From assembly GCA_031291715.1 (NCBI GenBank), contig JARLIN010000489.1:1-54303 (forward strand): 54,303 bases of DNA. The letters are read 5' to 3'. A program made the position numbers and the translations under genes. Source of the stretch: Rhodopila sp. GTDB taxonomy: Bacteria > Pseudomonadota > Alphaproteobacteria > Acetobacterales > Acetobacteraceae. Every line of letters starts with the position of its first letter. Position 1 is the stretch's first letter. Of the stretch, positions 16,009-25,794 are shown in pieces. The notes under the pieces are model-generated. The model made no database searches, was not told the origin of the DNA, and saw only the letters and a program-made list of their open reading frames with translations.

Positions 16009-18414
16009 ATGGCAAACGGGTTGACCGGCACAGAACACGCGCTGATGGACGCGTACTGGCGGGCCGCCAACTACCTCTCGGTCGGCCAGATCTATCTCTA
16101 TGACAACCCGTTGCTCAAGCGACCTCTGACCAAGGAACACATTAAGCCGCGGCTCCTCGGCCACTGGGGAACCACGCCAGGTTTGAACTTTATCTATGTC
16201 CACCTGAATAGGCTGATCCAAAAGCACGACCTGGACATGATCTACATCACGGGGCCCGGGCATGGTGGGCCCGGCTTGGTTGCGAACGCCTACCTCGAGG
16301 GAACCTATAGCGAAGTTTACCCGAACATCTCTGCCGATGAGGACGGCATGAAGCGTCTGTTCACGCAGTTCTCGTTTCCTGGCGGCATTCCCAGCCACGT
16401 TGCGCCGGAAACTCCAGGCTCAATGCACGAGGGCGGCGAGCTCGGCTATGCCCTCTCGCACGCCTACGGGGCCGCCTTCGACAACCCGGATCTGATCGTC
16501 GCCTGCGTCGTCGGCGACGGCGAGGCGGAAACCGGGCCGCTGGCCACGAGCTGGCATTCAAACAAGTTCCTGGATCCAGTAACCGACGGCGCGGTTTTGC
16601 CGATCCTGCACCTCAATGGCTACAAGATCGCCAATCCCACCGTTCTGGCCCGGATCAGCCATGAGGAGCTCGACCACCTGTTTCGGGGGTATGGCTACAT
16701 CCCGTACTTCGTCGAGGGGCATGAGCCGACGCAGATGCACGAGCTTATGGCCACGACTTTGGACACCGTCGTCGCCGAGATCCAACGCATCAAGACCGAT
16801 GCGCGCCGCGATGGTTTCACCGAACGCCCCCGCTGGCCCATGATCGTGCTTCGCACGCCCAAAGGGTGGACATGCCCGAAGGAGATCGACGGCAAGCGCA
16901 CCGAGGATTACTGGCGCTCTCATCAGGTGCCGATGGGAGAGATGCACGAAAATCCGGCACACGTGCGCATCCTCGAGGAGTGGATGATGAGCTACCGGCC
17001 TGGGGAGCTGTTCGACGACAGCGGCCGGCTCCGACCAGAGATTGCCGAACTCGCCCCTCGGGGCACCCGGCGCATGAGCGCAAACCCGCACACCAACGGC
17101 GGCTCGGTTCTCAGAGATCTGCGACTGCCGAACTTCCGAGACTACGCGGTCATCGTGCCCGCCCCGGGCGCAGTCACGGCGGAGTCCACCCGCGTCATGG
17201 GGCAGTTCCTGCGGGATGTGATGAAACTGAACATGGAGGCGCGGAACTTCCGGCTCTTCAGCCCGGACGAGAACAACTCGAACCGTTGGCAAGACGCACT
17301 CGAGGTCACCAATCGCGCCTGGGTCGCCGAAACCCTTCCATGGGACGACCATCTCGCGCCCGACGGGCGGGTCATGGAGATGCTCAGCGAGCACCAGTGC
17401 CAGGGCTGGTTGGAGGGTTATCTTCTCACCGGCCGACACGGCTTCTTCTCCTGCTACGAGGCGTTCATCCACATTATCGACTCGATGTTCAACCAGCACG
17501 CCAAGTGGCTGAAGGTCTGCAATGATATTCCGTGGCGGCAGCCGATTGGCTCGCTGAACTACCTGTTGTCCAGCCACGTCTGGCGGCAGGACCATAACGG
17601 CTTCAGCCACCAGGACCCCGGCTTCATTGACCACGTCATCAATAAGAAGGCCGAGGTCGTCCGCGTCTATTTGCCGCCCGACGCCAACTGCCTGCTCTCA
17701 GTCACCGATCACTGCCTGCGCAGCCGGAACTACGTCAACGTCGTCGTCGCCGGCAAGCAGCCTGCTCCTCAGTGGCTGACGATGGACCAAGCGATCAAGC
17801 ACTGCACCGCCGGGCTCGGGATCTGGGAGTGGGCCAGCAGCGACCGCGGCAGCGAGCCCGACGTGGTGATGGCATGCTGTGGCGATGTGCCCACCCTGGA
17901 AACCCTCGCTGCTGTCGATCTCCTTCACCACCACGCACCGGACCTGAAGGTTCGTGTCATCAACGTCGTCGATCTAATGAAACTACAGCCCGCCAGCGAG
18001 CATCCGCACGGTCTTCCGGACCGCGACTTCGACGCTCTCTTCACCACCGACAAGCCGATTATCTTCGCCTTTCACGGCTACCCGTGGCTCATTCATCGGC
18101 TGACCTACCGGCGAACGGGTCATGCGAATCTTCACGTGCGCGGCTACAAGGAGGAAGGCACCACCAGCACCCCGTTCGACATGTGCGTAATGAACGACCT
18201 GGATCGCTTCCATCTGGTGAGCGACGTGATCGACCGCGTGCCAAGCCTTGGCGCGCGGGCCGCCTATGCCAAGCAGGCGATCCGCGACAAGCTCATCGAG
18301 CACAAGGAATACATCTGCCGGCACGGCGACGACATGCCCGAGATCACCAGCTGGTCGTGGGGACGAGCGGCCTCGGCCCAAGGTGTCCGTTCGACGGAGA
18401 GCGACAACATCTGA
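16009..18414 (+). CDS. xfp: Phosphoketolase
   Basis: 801 residues, normal for the family. The ATG at 16009 sits 5 bases after AGGAGG; an earlier ATG at 15973 has no such site. The thiamine diphosphate motif is complete ([19 protein letters not shown]), with the family signatures [28 protein letters not shown] and [18 protein letters not shown] upstream and [22 protein letters not shown] in the second half. It cleaves xylulose 5-phosphate and usually fructose 6-phosphate with phosphate, giving acetyl phosphate plus a triose or erythrose phosphate. Acetyl phosphate is the substrate of AckA and Pta encoded at 46-49 kb in this window. It follows the aldolase by 86 bases. Confidence 0.96.
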   Translation: MANGLTGTEHALMDAYWRAANYLSVGQIYLYDNPLLKRPLTKEHIKPRLLGHWGTTPGLNFIYVHLNRLIQKHDLDMIYITGPGHGGPGLVANAYLEGTYSEVYPNISADEDGMKRLFTQFSFPGGIPSHVAPETPGSMHEGGELGYALSHAYGAAFDNPDLIVACVVGDGEAETGPLATSWHSNKFLDPVTDGAVLPILHLNGYKIANPTVLARISHEELDHLFRGYGYIPYFVEGHEPTQMHELMATTLDTVVAEIQRIKTDARRDGFTERPRWPMIVLRTPKGWTCPKEIDGKRTEDYWRSHQVPMGEMHENPAHVRILEEWMMSYRPGELFDDSGRLRPEIAELAPRGTRRMSANPHTNGGSVLRDLRLPNFRDYAVIVPAPGAVTAESTRVMGQFLRDVMKLNMEARNFRLFSPDENNSNRWQDALEVTNRAWVAETLPWDDHLAPDGRVMEMLSEHQCQGWLEGYLLTGRHGFFSCYEAFIHIIDSMFNQHAKWLKVCNDIPWRQPIGSLNYLLSSHVWRQDHNGFSHQDPGFIDHVINKKAEVVRVYLPPDANCLLSVTDHCLRSRNYVNVVVAGKQPAPQWLTMDQAIKHCTAGLGIWEWASSDRGSEPDVVMACCGDVPTLETLAAVDLLHHHAPDLKVRVINVVDLMKLQPASEHPHGLPDRDFDALFTTDKPIIFAFHGYPWLIHRLTYRRTGHANLHVRGYKEEGTTSTPFDMCVMNDLDRFHLVSDVIDRVPSLGARAAYAKQAIRDKLIEHKEYICRHGDDMPEITSWSWGRAASAQGVRSTESDNI

Positions 18415-18431
18415 AACGAGAGGATCCTGCC

Positions 18432-19001
18432 GTGGACGTTTTCGCAATCAGGCACGGGGAAACCGCGTGGAGCCTGAGCGGCCAACACACGGGGACAACG
18501 GACATTCCGCTAACGGACAACGGGCGTCGGCTCGCCGAGCGAATGCGGCCGGTGCTGGCCAAGAAAGCATTCGCGCTCGTTCTCGTCAGTCCGATGCAGC
18601 GAGCACGGGAAACCTGCCAGCTGGCCGGCCTCGGCGACAACGCCGTCGTCGACAACGACTTGGTAGAGTGGAACTACGGCAAGTACGAGGGCCTCACGCC
18701 CCAGCAGATCAACGAGGTGGCGCCGGGTTGGCTGATCTTCCGCGATGGATGTCCGGGCGGTGAGACGCCGGAACAAGTGGGCGAGCGGGTGGATCGGGTG
18801 ATCGCCCGGGCGCGCACGGTCGAGGGCAATGTCGTGCTGTTCGCACACGGGCACGTACTGCGGGTGCTCGTTGCGCGTTGGATTGGACTTGGCCCAGGCG
18901 CAGGACAGCACTTTTTGCTGGATACCGGCACGTTGAGCGTGCTCGGCCATTACCGCGCGATCCCCGCGGTGAAGATCTGGAACGGCCCCCTCATCGATTG
19001 A
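18432..19001 (+). CDS. Histidine phosphatase family protein
   Basis: 189 residues from a GTG at 18432, 17 bases after the phosphoketolase stop and preceded by GAGAGGA. The catalytic RHGETAW motif is at residues 7-13, with PLTDNGRRLAERM, SPMQRARETCQL, EWNYGKYEGL and the second histidine in FAHGHVLRVL. This is the phosphoglycerate-mutase/SixA-like branch 1 fold. Close relatives are sugar-phosphate phosphatases or cofactor-dependent mutases; the length and the GKYEGL segment suit a phosphatase such as a fructose- or sedoheptulose-bisphosphatase. Sitting between phosphoketolase and glycogen phosphorylase it may adjust sugar-phosphate flow; the exact substrate is unknown. Confidence 0.85.
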   Translation: MDVFAIRHGETAWSLSGQHTGTTDIPLTDNGRRLAERMRPVLAKKAFALVLVSPMQRARETCQLAGLGDNAVVDNDLVEWNYGKYEGLTPQQINEVAPGWLIFRDGCPGGETPEQVGERVDRVIARARTVEGNVVLFAHGHVLRVLVARWIGLGPGAGQHFLLDTGTLSVLGHYRAIPAVKIWNGPLID

Positions 19002-19081
19002 TGACGGGGTCGCCGGGAAGGTCACGGCATCCCGAGCCGATCAGCCCGGCAGCGTGCGCAGCATGTGGGGAGGATATTGCA

Positions 19082-21592
19082 ATGAGCAGCGATAGGACAG
19101 CTGTCGGCACAAAAATTCCGAGCATGCCGGGAACAAAGCAGCTTCTTGAGCGGTATGGGTGTGGTCCCATCCAGTTCATGGGGACGGGGGACGCGCTCTA
19201 CGACCGCCATCTGATGTTTGACAACGTCGTCGATGCCTCGGTGGTTGGTCCACGGGAGCGCTACGAGGCCGTCGCCCGCTCCGTGCGCGATGTCCTCTCG
19301 CAGCGCTGGCTGCGCACCGACCAAACATACGAGCGGGAGAACCCCAAGCGCGTCTACTACCTCTCCATGGAATTCCTCATTGGTCGCTCGCTGGCCAACA
19401 ACGTTATGAATCTCCTCCTCGGCCCGATCGCGCAGCGGCTCGTTGAGGAAAAGGACCTCGATCTGCCGGCCTTGCTCGAGGAGGAACCCGACGCCGGTCT
19501 CGGGAACGGCGGTCTCGGCCGGCTCGCGGCGTGCTTCCTCGATTCGATGTCTACAACGCAGCTCCCCGCGATGGGCTACGGCCTTCGCTATGAGTACGGT
19601 ATCTTCAAGCAAACGATCGAAGACGGTTGGCAAACCGAACAACCGGATAACTGGTTGCGGCGGCCCGATCCATGGGAGGTCGCGCGCCCACAGGAGAAGG
19701 TAGAGATCGAGCTCGGCTGCTCGTTTGAGGTGCGCGGCGGAACGCTCAGCGCGGTGGCTGGCCGGCCGTCGCGCCTCTTCGGCATTCCATTCGATCGCCC
19801 GGTCGTGGGTTACGGCGGGAAGACCATCAATACGCTCCGGCTCTGGGCTGCCGCCGTTCCCGATGTCTTTGACTTCCAAGCGTTCAGCGGCGGCGCATTC
19901 GTGAGCGCGCTGGCCGAGCAGCTCTCAGCGGAATCCTTGACGCGGGTTCTTTATCCCGACGACTCGACGAGTCTCGGGCAGGGACTGCGCTTCGTGCAGG
20001 AGTATTTTCTCGTCGCGTGTTCACTCGCAGACCTTGTGCGGCGCTTCCGGCGGGGCAACTCCGATTGGAGCGCTTTCCCCAGCAGGGTCGCCATCCAACT
20101 CAACAACACGCATCCCAGTCTGGCTGTCTCCGAACTGATGCGGATCCTGCTCGATGAGGCGGCCCTTGGATGGGACCAGGCTTGGGACCTCACCCGACAA
20201 ACGCTTGCGTACACGAACCATACGCTCCTGCCCGAGGCGCTGGAAAAATGGCCCCTGCCATGGTTCGAACGCCTGCTGCCGCGTCAGCTGGAGATCATCC
20301 TGGAGATCAACCGCCGCTTGCTCGATGAGGTACGGAGCCGCTTCCCAGCCGATGAGGGCCGTGTCGAGCGCGTAAGCCTCATCGAAGAAGGAGGCATATG
20401 CAAAGTCCGCATGGCCAACCTCGCGATCGTCGGTTCGCACAGCACCAACGGCGTCGCCGCGATCCACTCCAACCTTCTGCGCACGGTAACGGTCAAGGAT
20501 CTCGCCGATATGTTTCCCGAGCGCTTCAACAACAAGACCAACGGTGTGACGCCGCGGCGCTGGCTGCTTCTGGCTAACCCGGCCCTGGCCAAAGCAATCA
20601 CCGAGGCAATCGGCGACGGCTGGATCACAGAACTTGCGGATCTGTCAAAGCTCGCGCCACTTGCCGAGGATCGCGGCTTTCGCGACGACATATGTCAAGC
20701 CAAGCGTAAGGCGAAGCTGCAGTTTGCGGATTGGCTGCGGTCGACATCGGGCGTCAAGGTCGATCCCGATACGATATTTGACAGCCAGATCAAGCGTATC
20801 CACGAGTACAAGCGGCAGTTGTTGAATGCGCTGCGCGTGGTGACGCTCTACGATCGGCTCCGCCAGAACCCAGGACTCGACATCGCGCCGCGCACGTTTT
20901 TCTTCGCCGGCAAGGCAGCGCCCGCTTATCATCTGGCTAAGATCATTATCAAATTTCTCAACAATCTGGCTGGCACCATCGATGGAGACCCGGTTGTGCG
21001 CGACCGCCTCAAAGTCGTGTTCCTGCCCGAGTATTGCGTGTCGCTGGCCGAGCGGCTGATCCCCGCCACCGATGTATCCAACCAGATTTCAACGGCGGGC
21101 TACGAGGCGAGCGGGACGAGCAACATGAAGTTCATGATGAACGGGGCGTTGACTATCGGAACGCGCGACGGTGCGACGATTGAGATGATGGAGGCGGCCG
21201 GCGAGGACAACTTCTTCGTGTTCGGGTTAACGGCACAACAGGTGGCATACAGCCAAGGCTGGTACGATCCACAATGGCACTACGACAATGAACCGGAGAC
21301 CCGCGCGGCGCTGGACCTGATCTTTTCCAACCATTTCAGCCGATATGAGCCAGGTGTCTTCGAGCCTCTACGCGAGACACTGCTGACCCGGGGCGACCAT
21401 TACCGACATCTGGCAGATCTTGGCGCCTATCTCGACGCGGACCGACGGTTGCTCGAAGTGTACGCCGATCAGGATGGTTGGACGCGTAAGGTGATTGCAA
21501 ATATCGCCAACTCCGGAAAATTCTCCAGCGATCGAACAATCGCCCAATACGCGGCCGAGATCTGGAATGTAGAACCGTGTACGGTACAGTAG
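19082..21592 (+). CDS. glgP: Glycogen/alpha-glucan phosphorylase
   Basis: 836 residues. The ATG at 19082 follows GGGGAGGA. Hallmarks of GT35: YYLSMEFLIGRSLANN, the GLGNGGLGRLAACFLDSM loop, FNNKTNGVTPRRWL, IKRIHEYKRQLLN and the pyridoxal phosphate site EASGTSNMKFMMNG with its Lys. It removes terminal alpha-1,4 glucose from glucans with phosphate to give alpha-glucose 1-phosphate. In this operon the next gene was a phosphoglucomutase that would have converted the product, but only a deleted remnant remains (21606-21930), followed by a dead glgX. Debranching could be supplied by the intact glgX at 36-38 kb. Confidence 0.95.
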   Translation: MSSDRTAVGTKIPSMPGTKQLLERYGCGPIQFMGTGDALYDRHLMFDNVVDASVVGPRERYEAVARSVRDVLSQRWLRTDQTYERENPKRVYYLSMEFLIGRSLANNVMNLLLGPIAQRLVEEKDLDLPALLEEEPDAGLGNGGLGRLAACFLDSMSTTQLPAMGYGLRYEYGIFKQTIEDGWQTEQPDNWLRRPDPWEVARPQEKVEIELGCSFEVRGGTLSAVAGRPSRLFGIPFDRPVVGYGGKTINTLRLWAAAVPDVFDFQAFSGGAFVSALAEQLSAESLTRVLYPDDSTSLGQGLRFVQEYFLVACSLADLVRRFRRGNSDWSAFPSRVAIQLNNTHPSLAVSELMRILLDEAALGWDQAWDLTRQTLAYTNHTLLPEALEKWPLPWFERLLPRQLEIILEINRRLLDEVRSRFPADEGRVERVSLIEEGGICKVRMANLAIVGSHSTNGVAAIHSNLLRTVTVKDLADMFPERFNNKTNGVTPRRWLLLANPALAKAITEAIGDGWITELADLSKLAPLAEDRGFRDDICQAKRKAKLQFADWLRSTSGVKVDPDTIFDSQIKRIHEYKRQLLNALRVVTLYDRLRQNPGLDIAPRTFFFAGKAAPAYHLAKIIIKFLNNLAGTIDGDPVVRDRLKVVFLPEYCVSLAERLIPATDVSNQISTAGYEASGTSNMKFMMNGALTIGTRDGATIEMMEAAGEDNFFVFGLTAQQVAYSQGWYDPQWHYDNEPETRAALDLIFSNHFSRYEPGVFEPLRETLLTRGDHYRHLADLGAYLDADRRLLEVYADQDGWTRKVIANIANSGKFSSDRTIAQYAAEIWNVEPCTVQ

Positions 21593-21605
21593 GGAAGATG
21601 GACCT

Positions 21606-21930
21606 GTGAAGACAGCATTCGCGGGAATCTCCCCTCTGGCGGGAAAGCTGGTGCCGAAGGAGATGTTGTTAGACAGCGGCCAAATTAACCCGAGCCGTTG
21701 GCAATGGCGCCCCAAACGGCGGCCTGAAAGTCGTGGCCCGAAGCGGTTGGTTCGCAGCCCGTCCCTCCGGCACGGAGAAAATCTCCAAGCTTTATGCAGA
21801 AACCTTCAAAGAGCAGACTCATCTCGATGCCATAGTGAGCGAGGCCCAAGAGATCGTGAGCAACGCCCTGGGGTCCGCCTCGGGACCTGACGACGTCGAG
21901 ATGACGAGATCGGCTGGTCAGAACTATTAA
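21606..21930 (+). pseudogene. pgm: Phosphoglucomutase gene with a large internal deletion
   Basis: A GTG at 21606 begins with a typical alpha-D-glucose phosphoglucomutase N-terminus (FAGISPLAGKLVPKEMLLD). After about 25 codons the sequence jumps, out of frame, into the enzyme's C-terminus: NGGLKVVARSGWFAARPSGTE, which contains the PSGTE phosphate loop, and runs to a stop at 21930. The roughly 500 residues between, including the catalytic serine and the metal loop, are gone. It stood directly behind glgP, where such genes often are. The remnant cannot make an enzyme, so alpha-glucose 1-phosphate must be handled by a mutase elsewhere. Confidence 0.85.
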
Positions 21931-21949
21931 AGACTGCCGGGAGCACACC

Positions 21950-22307
21950 ATGACGACGATGCTCGAGGTACAAGGGGCGCAGAAGCGATCAGATGTTTCC
22001 AATGCCATGACACAGGGAACCAATTTTCCACTGGGGGCGACGCCGTACCGCCAGGGGGGTAACTCCAGTGTCTACTCGAAGCATGCGACATGGATTGAGC
22101 TGCGGTTCGAGCACGTCGATGACGCCAAGGCAGCGCGCACAATCCGCATCGATCCTGCCGCCAATCGCACGTAGCACTACTGGCATGTGTTTGTCCCCGG
22201 CATATCGGCAGGTCAACTCTATGGCTATCGCGCCGAGGGGCCACGGGACCCAGCGAGCGGCATGCGATTCGACCCCACCAAAATTCTCCTCGACCCCCCG
22301 GCCCTGT
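21950..22307 (+). pseudogene. glgX 5' remnant with in-frame stop
   Basis: The frame opening at 21950 resembles the start of a glycogen debranching enzyme: QGTNFPLGATPYRQGGNSSVYS, then RIDPAANRT, a TAG stop at 22172-22174, then HYWHVFVPGISAGQLYGYRAEGPRDPASGMRFDPTKILLDP, ending abruptly at a Pro-Ala-Leu-stop. The same segment in the intact glgX at 36-38 kb reads DPVANRTYHYWHVFVP and GLRFDPEKVLLDP, so the stop replaces a Tyr codon. About 85% of the gene is missing. Confidence 0.85.
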
Positions 22308-22445
22308 AATGTCGGCATAGGATCCTCGGCCAATCGAAAGGTCTCGAGTCATGCCTGATCTGCAACTTTGCCCAGTTGGGCGAACTCGTCGCAACCGTGC
22401 CGGGAACGGCTGGGTCCGGAAAGGTTGGACCAGGGAAGGCTGGCC

Positions 22446-25400
22446 ATGAGGTTGCTGTGGGGGCAATCGGCGCGGGGTTTGGTCCAGCTGCTGAACTTGG
22501 CCGTTTTTGCGGTCCTCGCGGCAGTGGTTGCAGCCGGCGTCGGCGTCACCTTGCTCGGCTGGAGGCTATCGAAGGGTCCTCTGGACCTGCCTTGGCTGGC
22601 GCATCGTATCGAGGCCACGGTGAATGCCGATGACAATGCGACGCATCTCGGCATTGGCTCGGCCGCCCTGGCCTGGGAGGGGTTCCGCGACGGCTTCGAT
22701 CGTCCGCTCGATATCCGGCTGCAGGACGTGGTGGTGAGCGATGCGGCCGGCACGCGACTGGTCTCGGTGCCCGCCGCCAACGTGTCGTTGTCGCTCCTCG
22801 GCTTGCTGTCCGGCCGAATCCAGCCGCTCGGCATCGTGATCGACCGTCCTCGGATCAGGGTGTTGCGCTCGGCCGATGGCGCGATCAGCCTGGACCTGGG
22901 CTCCCGTTCGGATGCCACCGACAGCCAGGACGACGGGGCAGCCACGGCAACCGTGCAGCGTCCGGAGGCGCGGTCTGACATTGACTTCCTGGGCGGCCTA
23001 CTGGCCGCGTTCGCTAGGCCCGCCGGCTACGACCTGCGCCGTGGGCACAGCCGCTTTGACCAGCTACGCCACGTTCACATCGCGGACGCCTCCATCCTCG
23101 TCGTCGACCATCAACTGCAGGCCACCTGGGGCGTTCCCAGGGCAGAGGTAGAGCTGACCCGCGACGCCGCGAGCGCGGTGGCGGGTCGCGCCAATCTCAC
23201 CGTCACCCTTGGTGAAGAGACCGCCCGCGTGTCGATCGCCGCTGACCTGCCAGCCAACGGCACGAGCACACATATCCACGCTACCACCACGCCCGTTGTG
23301 CCCGCCGCCCTCGCCCGAGCGACCGCATCGCTGGCACCGCTCTGTGCGTTCAACGGGCCGGTTGGCGCCGATGTCGTGGCCGATCTCGGCCCGACGCTGG
23401 CGCTGGAACATGCGTGGATAAAGATGCAATTCGGCGCCGGAGACCTGCATATGGGCGCAGCCATCGTGCCGGTGGCTGACGGCGTCGTGGTCGCGTCGGG
23501 CGACGCCCAGGAGATCACCCTGGAATCCGCGCAGCTTGCGTTCCGCGGTCATGACGGCGGCGCCATTTCCGTGCTGTCGGCGGAAGGCACGCTGCAGCGA
23601 CAATCGGACCGGCTGCATACGGACTTCAGGCTGCTGCTGGACCAGGTCAGCTTCGCCGACCTGCCGAAGATCTGGCCGCCCAGCGTCGGTGGCGACACAC
23701 GCGACTGGATCACCGGGAACATCACGGCCGGCACCGCACGCAATGGCCATGTTGAAGCCCAGATCGACGTGCAGCCGGACTTTTCGGATGCCACGTTGTC
23801 GTCTGTGCGCGGCACGTTGGATGCCGACGGGCTGACGGTGCACTGGCTGCGTCCGATCCCGCCAATCGACCAGGGTGTCGCACAGTTGCGCATCCTCGAT
23901 CCCGACACGCTGGAAATCGCCGTTCAATCGGGCCGCCAGCGGCCGGCAGGCGGCAAAACCACGCGTGCCGCCGGCGCCGGCGGCCTGATGTTGCGCGGCG
24001 GCATGGTGCGGATCACCGGCATCACGCAGCCCGAACAGAAGGCCGCCATCGAGGCCGACATCGCCGGGCCGCTGGCCGATGCCATCGCCGTGCTTCGCTC
24101 GCCGCGGTTGCATCTCCTCGACACGGGATCGGTCGACCTTAAGGATGCCTCCGGACAAACATCCGCGAAGCTCTCCATCACGCTGCCGCTTAAACGCCAG
24201 GTGACGATGGACACCGTCGCCATCGCCGCGCAGGTGCACCTGGATGCTGCGCATCTGGGTGGCATCGTTGCCGGACGCGACCTGGATCAGGGCGTGCTCG
24301 ACATGAAATTCAACAATGATGGGATGACCATCGCCGGCAAGGCGACGATTGCGACCATCCCGACCAGGCTCGATGTGGCGATGGATTTCCGCGCCGGGCC
24401 GCCCTCGCAGGTGCTGCAGACCGTTAACGTCGTCGGTCGGCCGACTGTGGCGCAGCTGACGTTCGCCGGCCTCAATCCCGACGGCGTGTTCACCGGCGGC
24501 ACGGCCGGTGTGCAGGCGACGCTGGTCGAGCGACGCGATGGCCAGGGGCAGCTCAAGGTATCGGCCGACCTGGCCGACGCCGCGCTGCGGCTGGATCTGG
24601 CTGGGTGGATCAAACCGGCCGGCACCGCCGCGCAGGCCAGTGCGGCGGCACGGCTCAACCACGACCGGCTGGTCGAAATAAATCAGATCCGACTGACCGG
24701 CGGCGGCGTACAGCTCCAGGCCAACGCGGCGTTCGCCGGCGGCAAGGTCACAGTATTGCAGATTAACCAACTGACACTCGGGGGTACTTCGGCAAAGGGA
24801 TCGGTGCGGTTTCCGGCCACCGCGGGCGGCGCGATCGTCGCCAGGGTCAGCGGCACCATCGTAGACCTGTCCAGCCGGCTGTCTAACCCGGCGCCGGCCG
24901 ACCAGAAGGCCGCGTCCGGCCGGGTCAGCTTCGACACAGCCGCGTCCGACCACCCGCCCGGCCAGCCTTGGGCCATTGATGTGCGCTTCGAACGCGCCAT
25001 CATGGCCAATGGGCAGACGTTCGACGGGCTTGTGCTGCATGCCGAAGATAACGGCACGCGGCTAACACGCGTGCGCTTCGACGTTCATGCCCGGCCGAAG
25101 GAACCGATCACGCTGGAGATTGCGCCGTCGCCTGGTGGGCGGCGCCTGACGGCGAAGGCCTCGGATGTCGGACGCCTGCTGGGCGCGCTCGCCGTGACGC
25201 AGACGATACAGGGTGGCCGCCTGTCGGTCACCAGTACATTCGACGATCAGCGCGCCGGGCAACCGTTGAGCGGCTCTGCGGCGATTGAAGATTTCCGGAT
25301 CCGCAATGCGCCGGCATTCGCCAAACTGCTACAGGGTATGACGCTCTATGGGTTGGTCAAGACGTTGAGCGGCCCCGGCCTTCACTTCACGCGGCTGATC

Positions 25401-25733
25401 GCGCCGTTCCGGCTGACCGCTTCGGTTCTGGAGTTCCGCGACGCGCGCGCTTTCAGCCCATCGCTGGGTCTGACCGCCAAAGGTCAAATCGATCTGGCCA
25501 ACGCGCGAGCCGATGTCGACGGCACAGTGGTGCCTGCGTATTTCTTCAATTCGCTGCTCGGACGATTGCCGCTGATCGGCAAACTATTGAGTCCCGAAAA
25601 GGGCGGCGGCTTGTTCGCGGCGAACTACTCGGTGCGTGGGTCACTCTCCGACCCGAGCGTCTCGGTGAATCCACTTTCGGCGGTGACGCCCGGATTCCTG
25701 AGGGGATTGTTCGGGAACGCGGTGCTTGAATAG
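22446..25733 (+). CDS. AsmA-like / DUF3971 envelope protein (YhdP type)
   Basis: 1095 residues from the ATG at 22446, preceded by GGGAAGG. One N-terminal membrane helix (LLNLAVFAVLAAVVAAGVGVTLLGW, about 13-37) anchors a very long periplasmic part built of repeated beta strands. The C-terminal segment (GGRLSVTSTFDDQRAGQPLSGSAAIEDFRIRNAPAFAKLLQ, then GQIDLANARADVDGTVVPAYFFNSLLGRLPLIGKLLSPEKGGGLFAANY) is the conserved AsmA-like C-terminal motif. Proteins of this group are thought to bridge inner and outer membrane and carry phospholipids. It does not fit the sugar-metabolism theme on either side and probably belongs to the chromosomal backbone. It converges with the DUF2950 gene, 61 bases away. 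Confidence 0.85.
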   Translation: MRLLWGQSARGLVQLLNLAVFAVLAAVVAAGVGVTLLGWRLSKGPLDLPWLAHRIEATVNADDNATHLGIGSAALAWEGFRDGFDRPLDIRLQDVVVSDAAGTRLVSVPAANVSLSLLGLLSGRIQPLGIVIDRPRIRVLRSADGAISLDLGSRSDATDSQDDGAATATVQRPEARSDIDFLGGLLAAFARPAGYDLRRGHSRFDQLRHVHIADASILVVDHQLQATWGVPRAEVELTRDAASAVAGRANLTVTLGEETARVSIAADLPANGTSTHIHATTTPVVPAALARATASLAPLCAFNGPVGADVVADLGPTLALEHAWIKMQFGAGDLHMGAAIVPVADGVVVASGDAQEITLESAQLAFRGHDGGAISVLSAEGTLQRQSDRLHTDFRLLLDQVSFADLPKIWPPSVGGDTRDWITGNITAGTARNGHVEAQIDVQPDFSDATLSSVRGTLDADGLTVHWLRPIPPIDQGVAQLRILDPDTLEIAVQSGRQRPAGGKTTRAAGAGGLMLRGGMVRITGITQPEQKAAIEADIAGPLADAIAVLRSPRLHLLDTGSVDLKDASGQTSAKLSITLPLKRQVTMDTVAIAAQVHLDAAHLGGIVAGRDLDQGVLDMKFNNDGMTIAGKATIATIPTRLDVAMDFRAGPPSQVLQTVNVVGRPTVAQLTFAGLNPDGVFTGGTAGVQATLVERRDGQGQLKVSADLADAALRLDLAGWIKPAGTAAQASAAARLNHDRLVEINQIRLTGGGVQLQANAAFAGGKVTVLQINQLTLGGTSAKGSVRFPATAGGAIVARVSGTIVDLSSRLSNPAPADQKAASGRVSFDTAASDHPPGQPWAIDVRFERAIMANGQTFDGLVLHAEDNGTRLTRVRFDVHARPKEPITLEIAPSPGGRRLTAKASDVGRLLGALAVTQTIQGGRLSVTSTFDDQRAGQPLSGSAAIEDFRIRNAPAFAKLLQGMTLYGLVKTLSGPGLHFTRLIAPFRLTASVLEFRDARAFSPSLGLTAKGQIDLANARADVDGTVVPAYFFNSLLGRLPLIGKLLSPEKGGGLFAANYSVRGSLSDPSVSVNPLSAVTPGFLRGLFGNAVLE

Positions 25734-25794
25734 AGTGTGGTGGATGCTGCCTCATTGATCGCCAACCTGACAATGCCGTGGCGGAGGGCCCCGG

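Noticed and set aside
23064..25040. A 658-codon open frame on the minus strand opposite the AsmA-like gene
   Set aside because: It is the antisense shadow of a GC-rich gene; its composition (Gln/Arg/His/Gly-rich) matches no family, while the plus strand has clear AsmA features.
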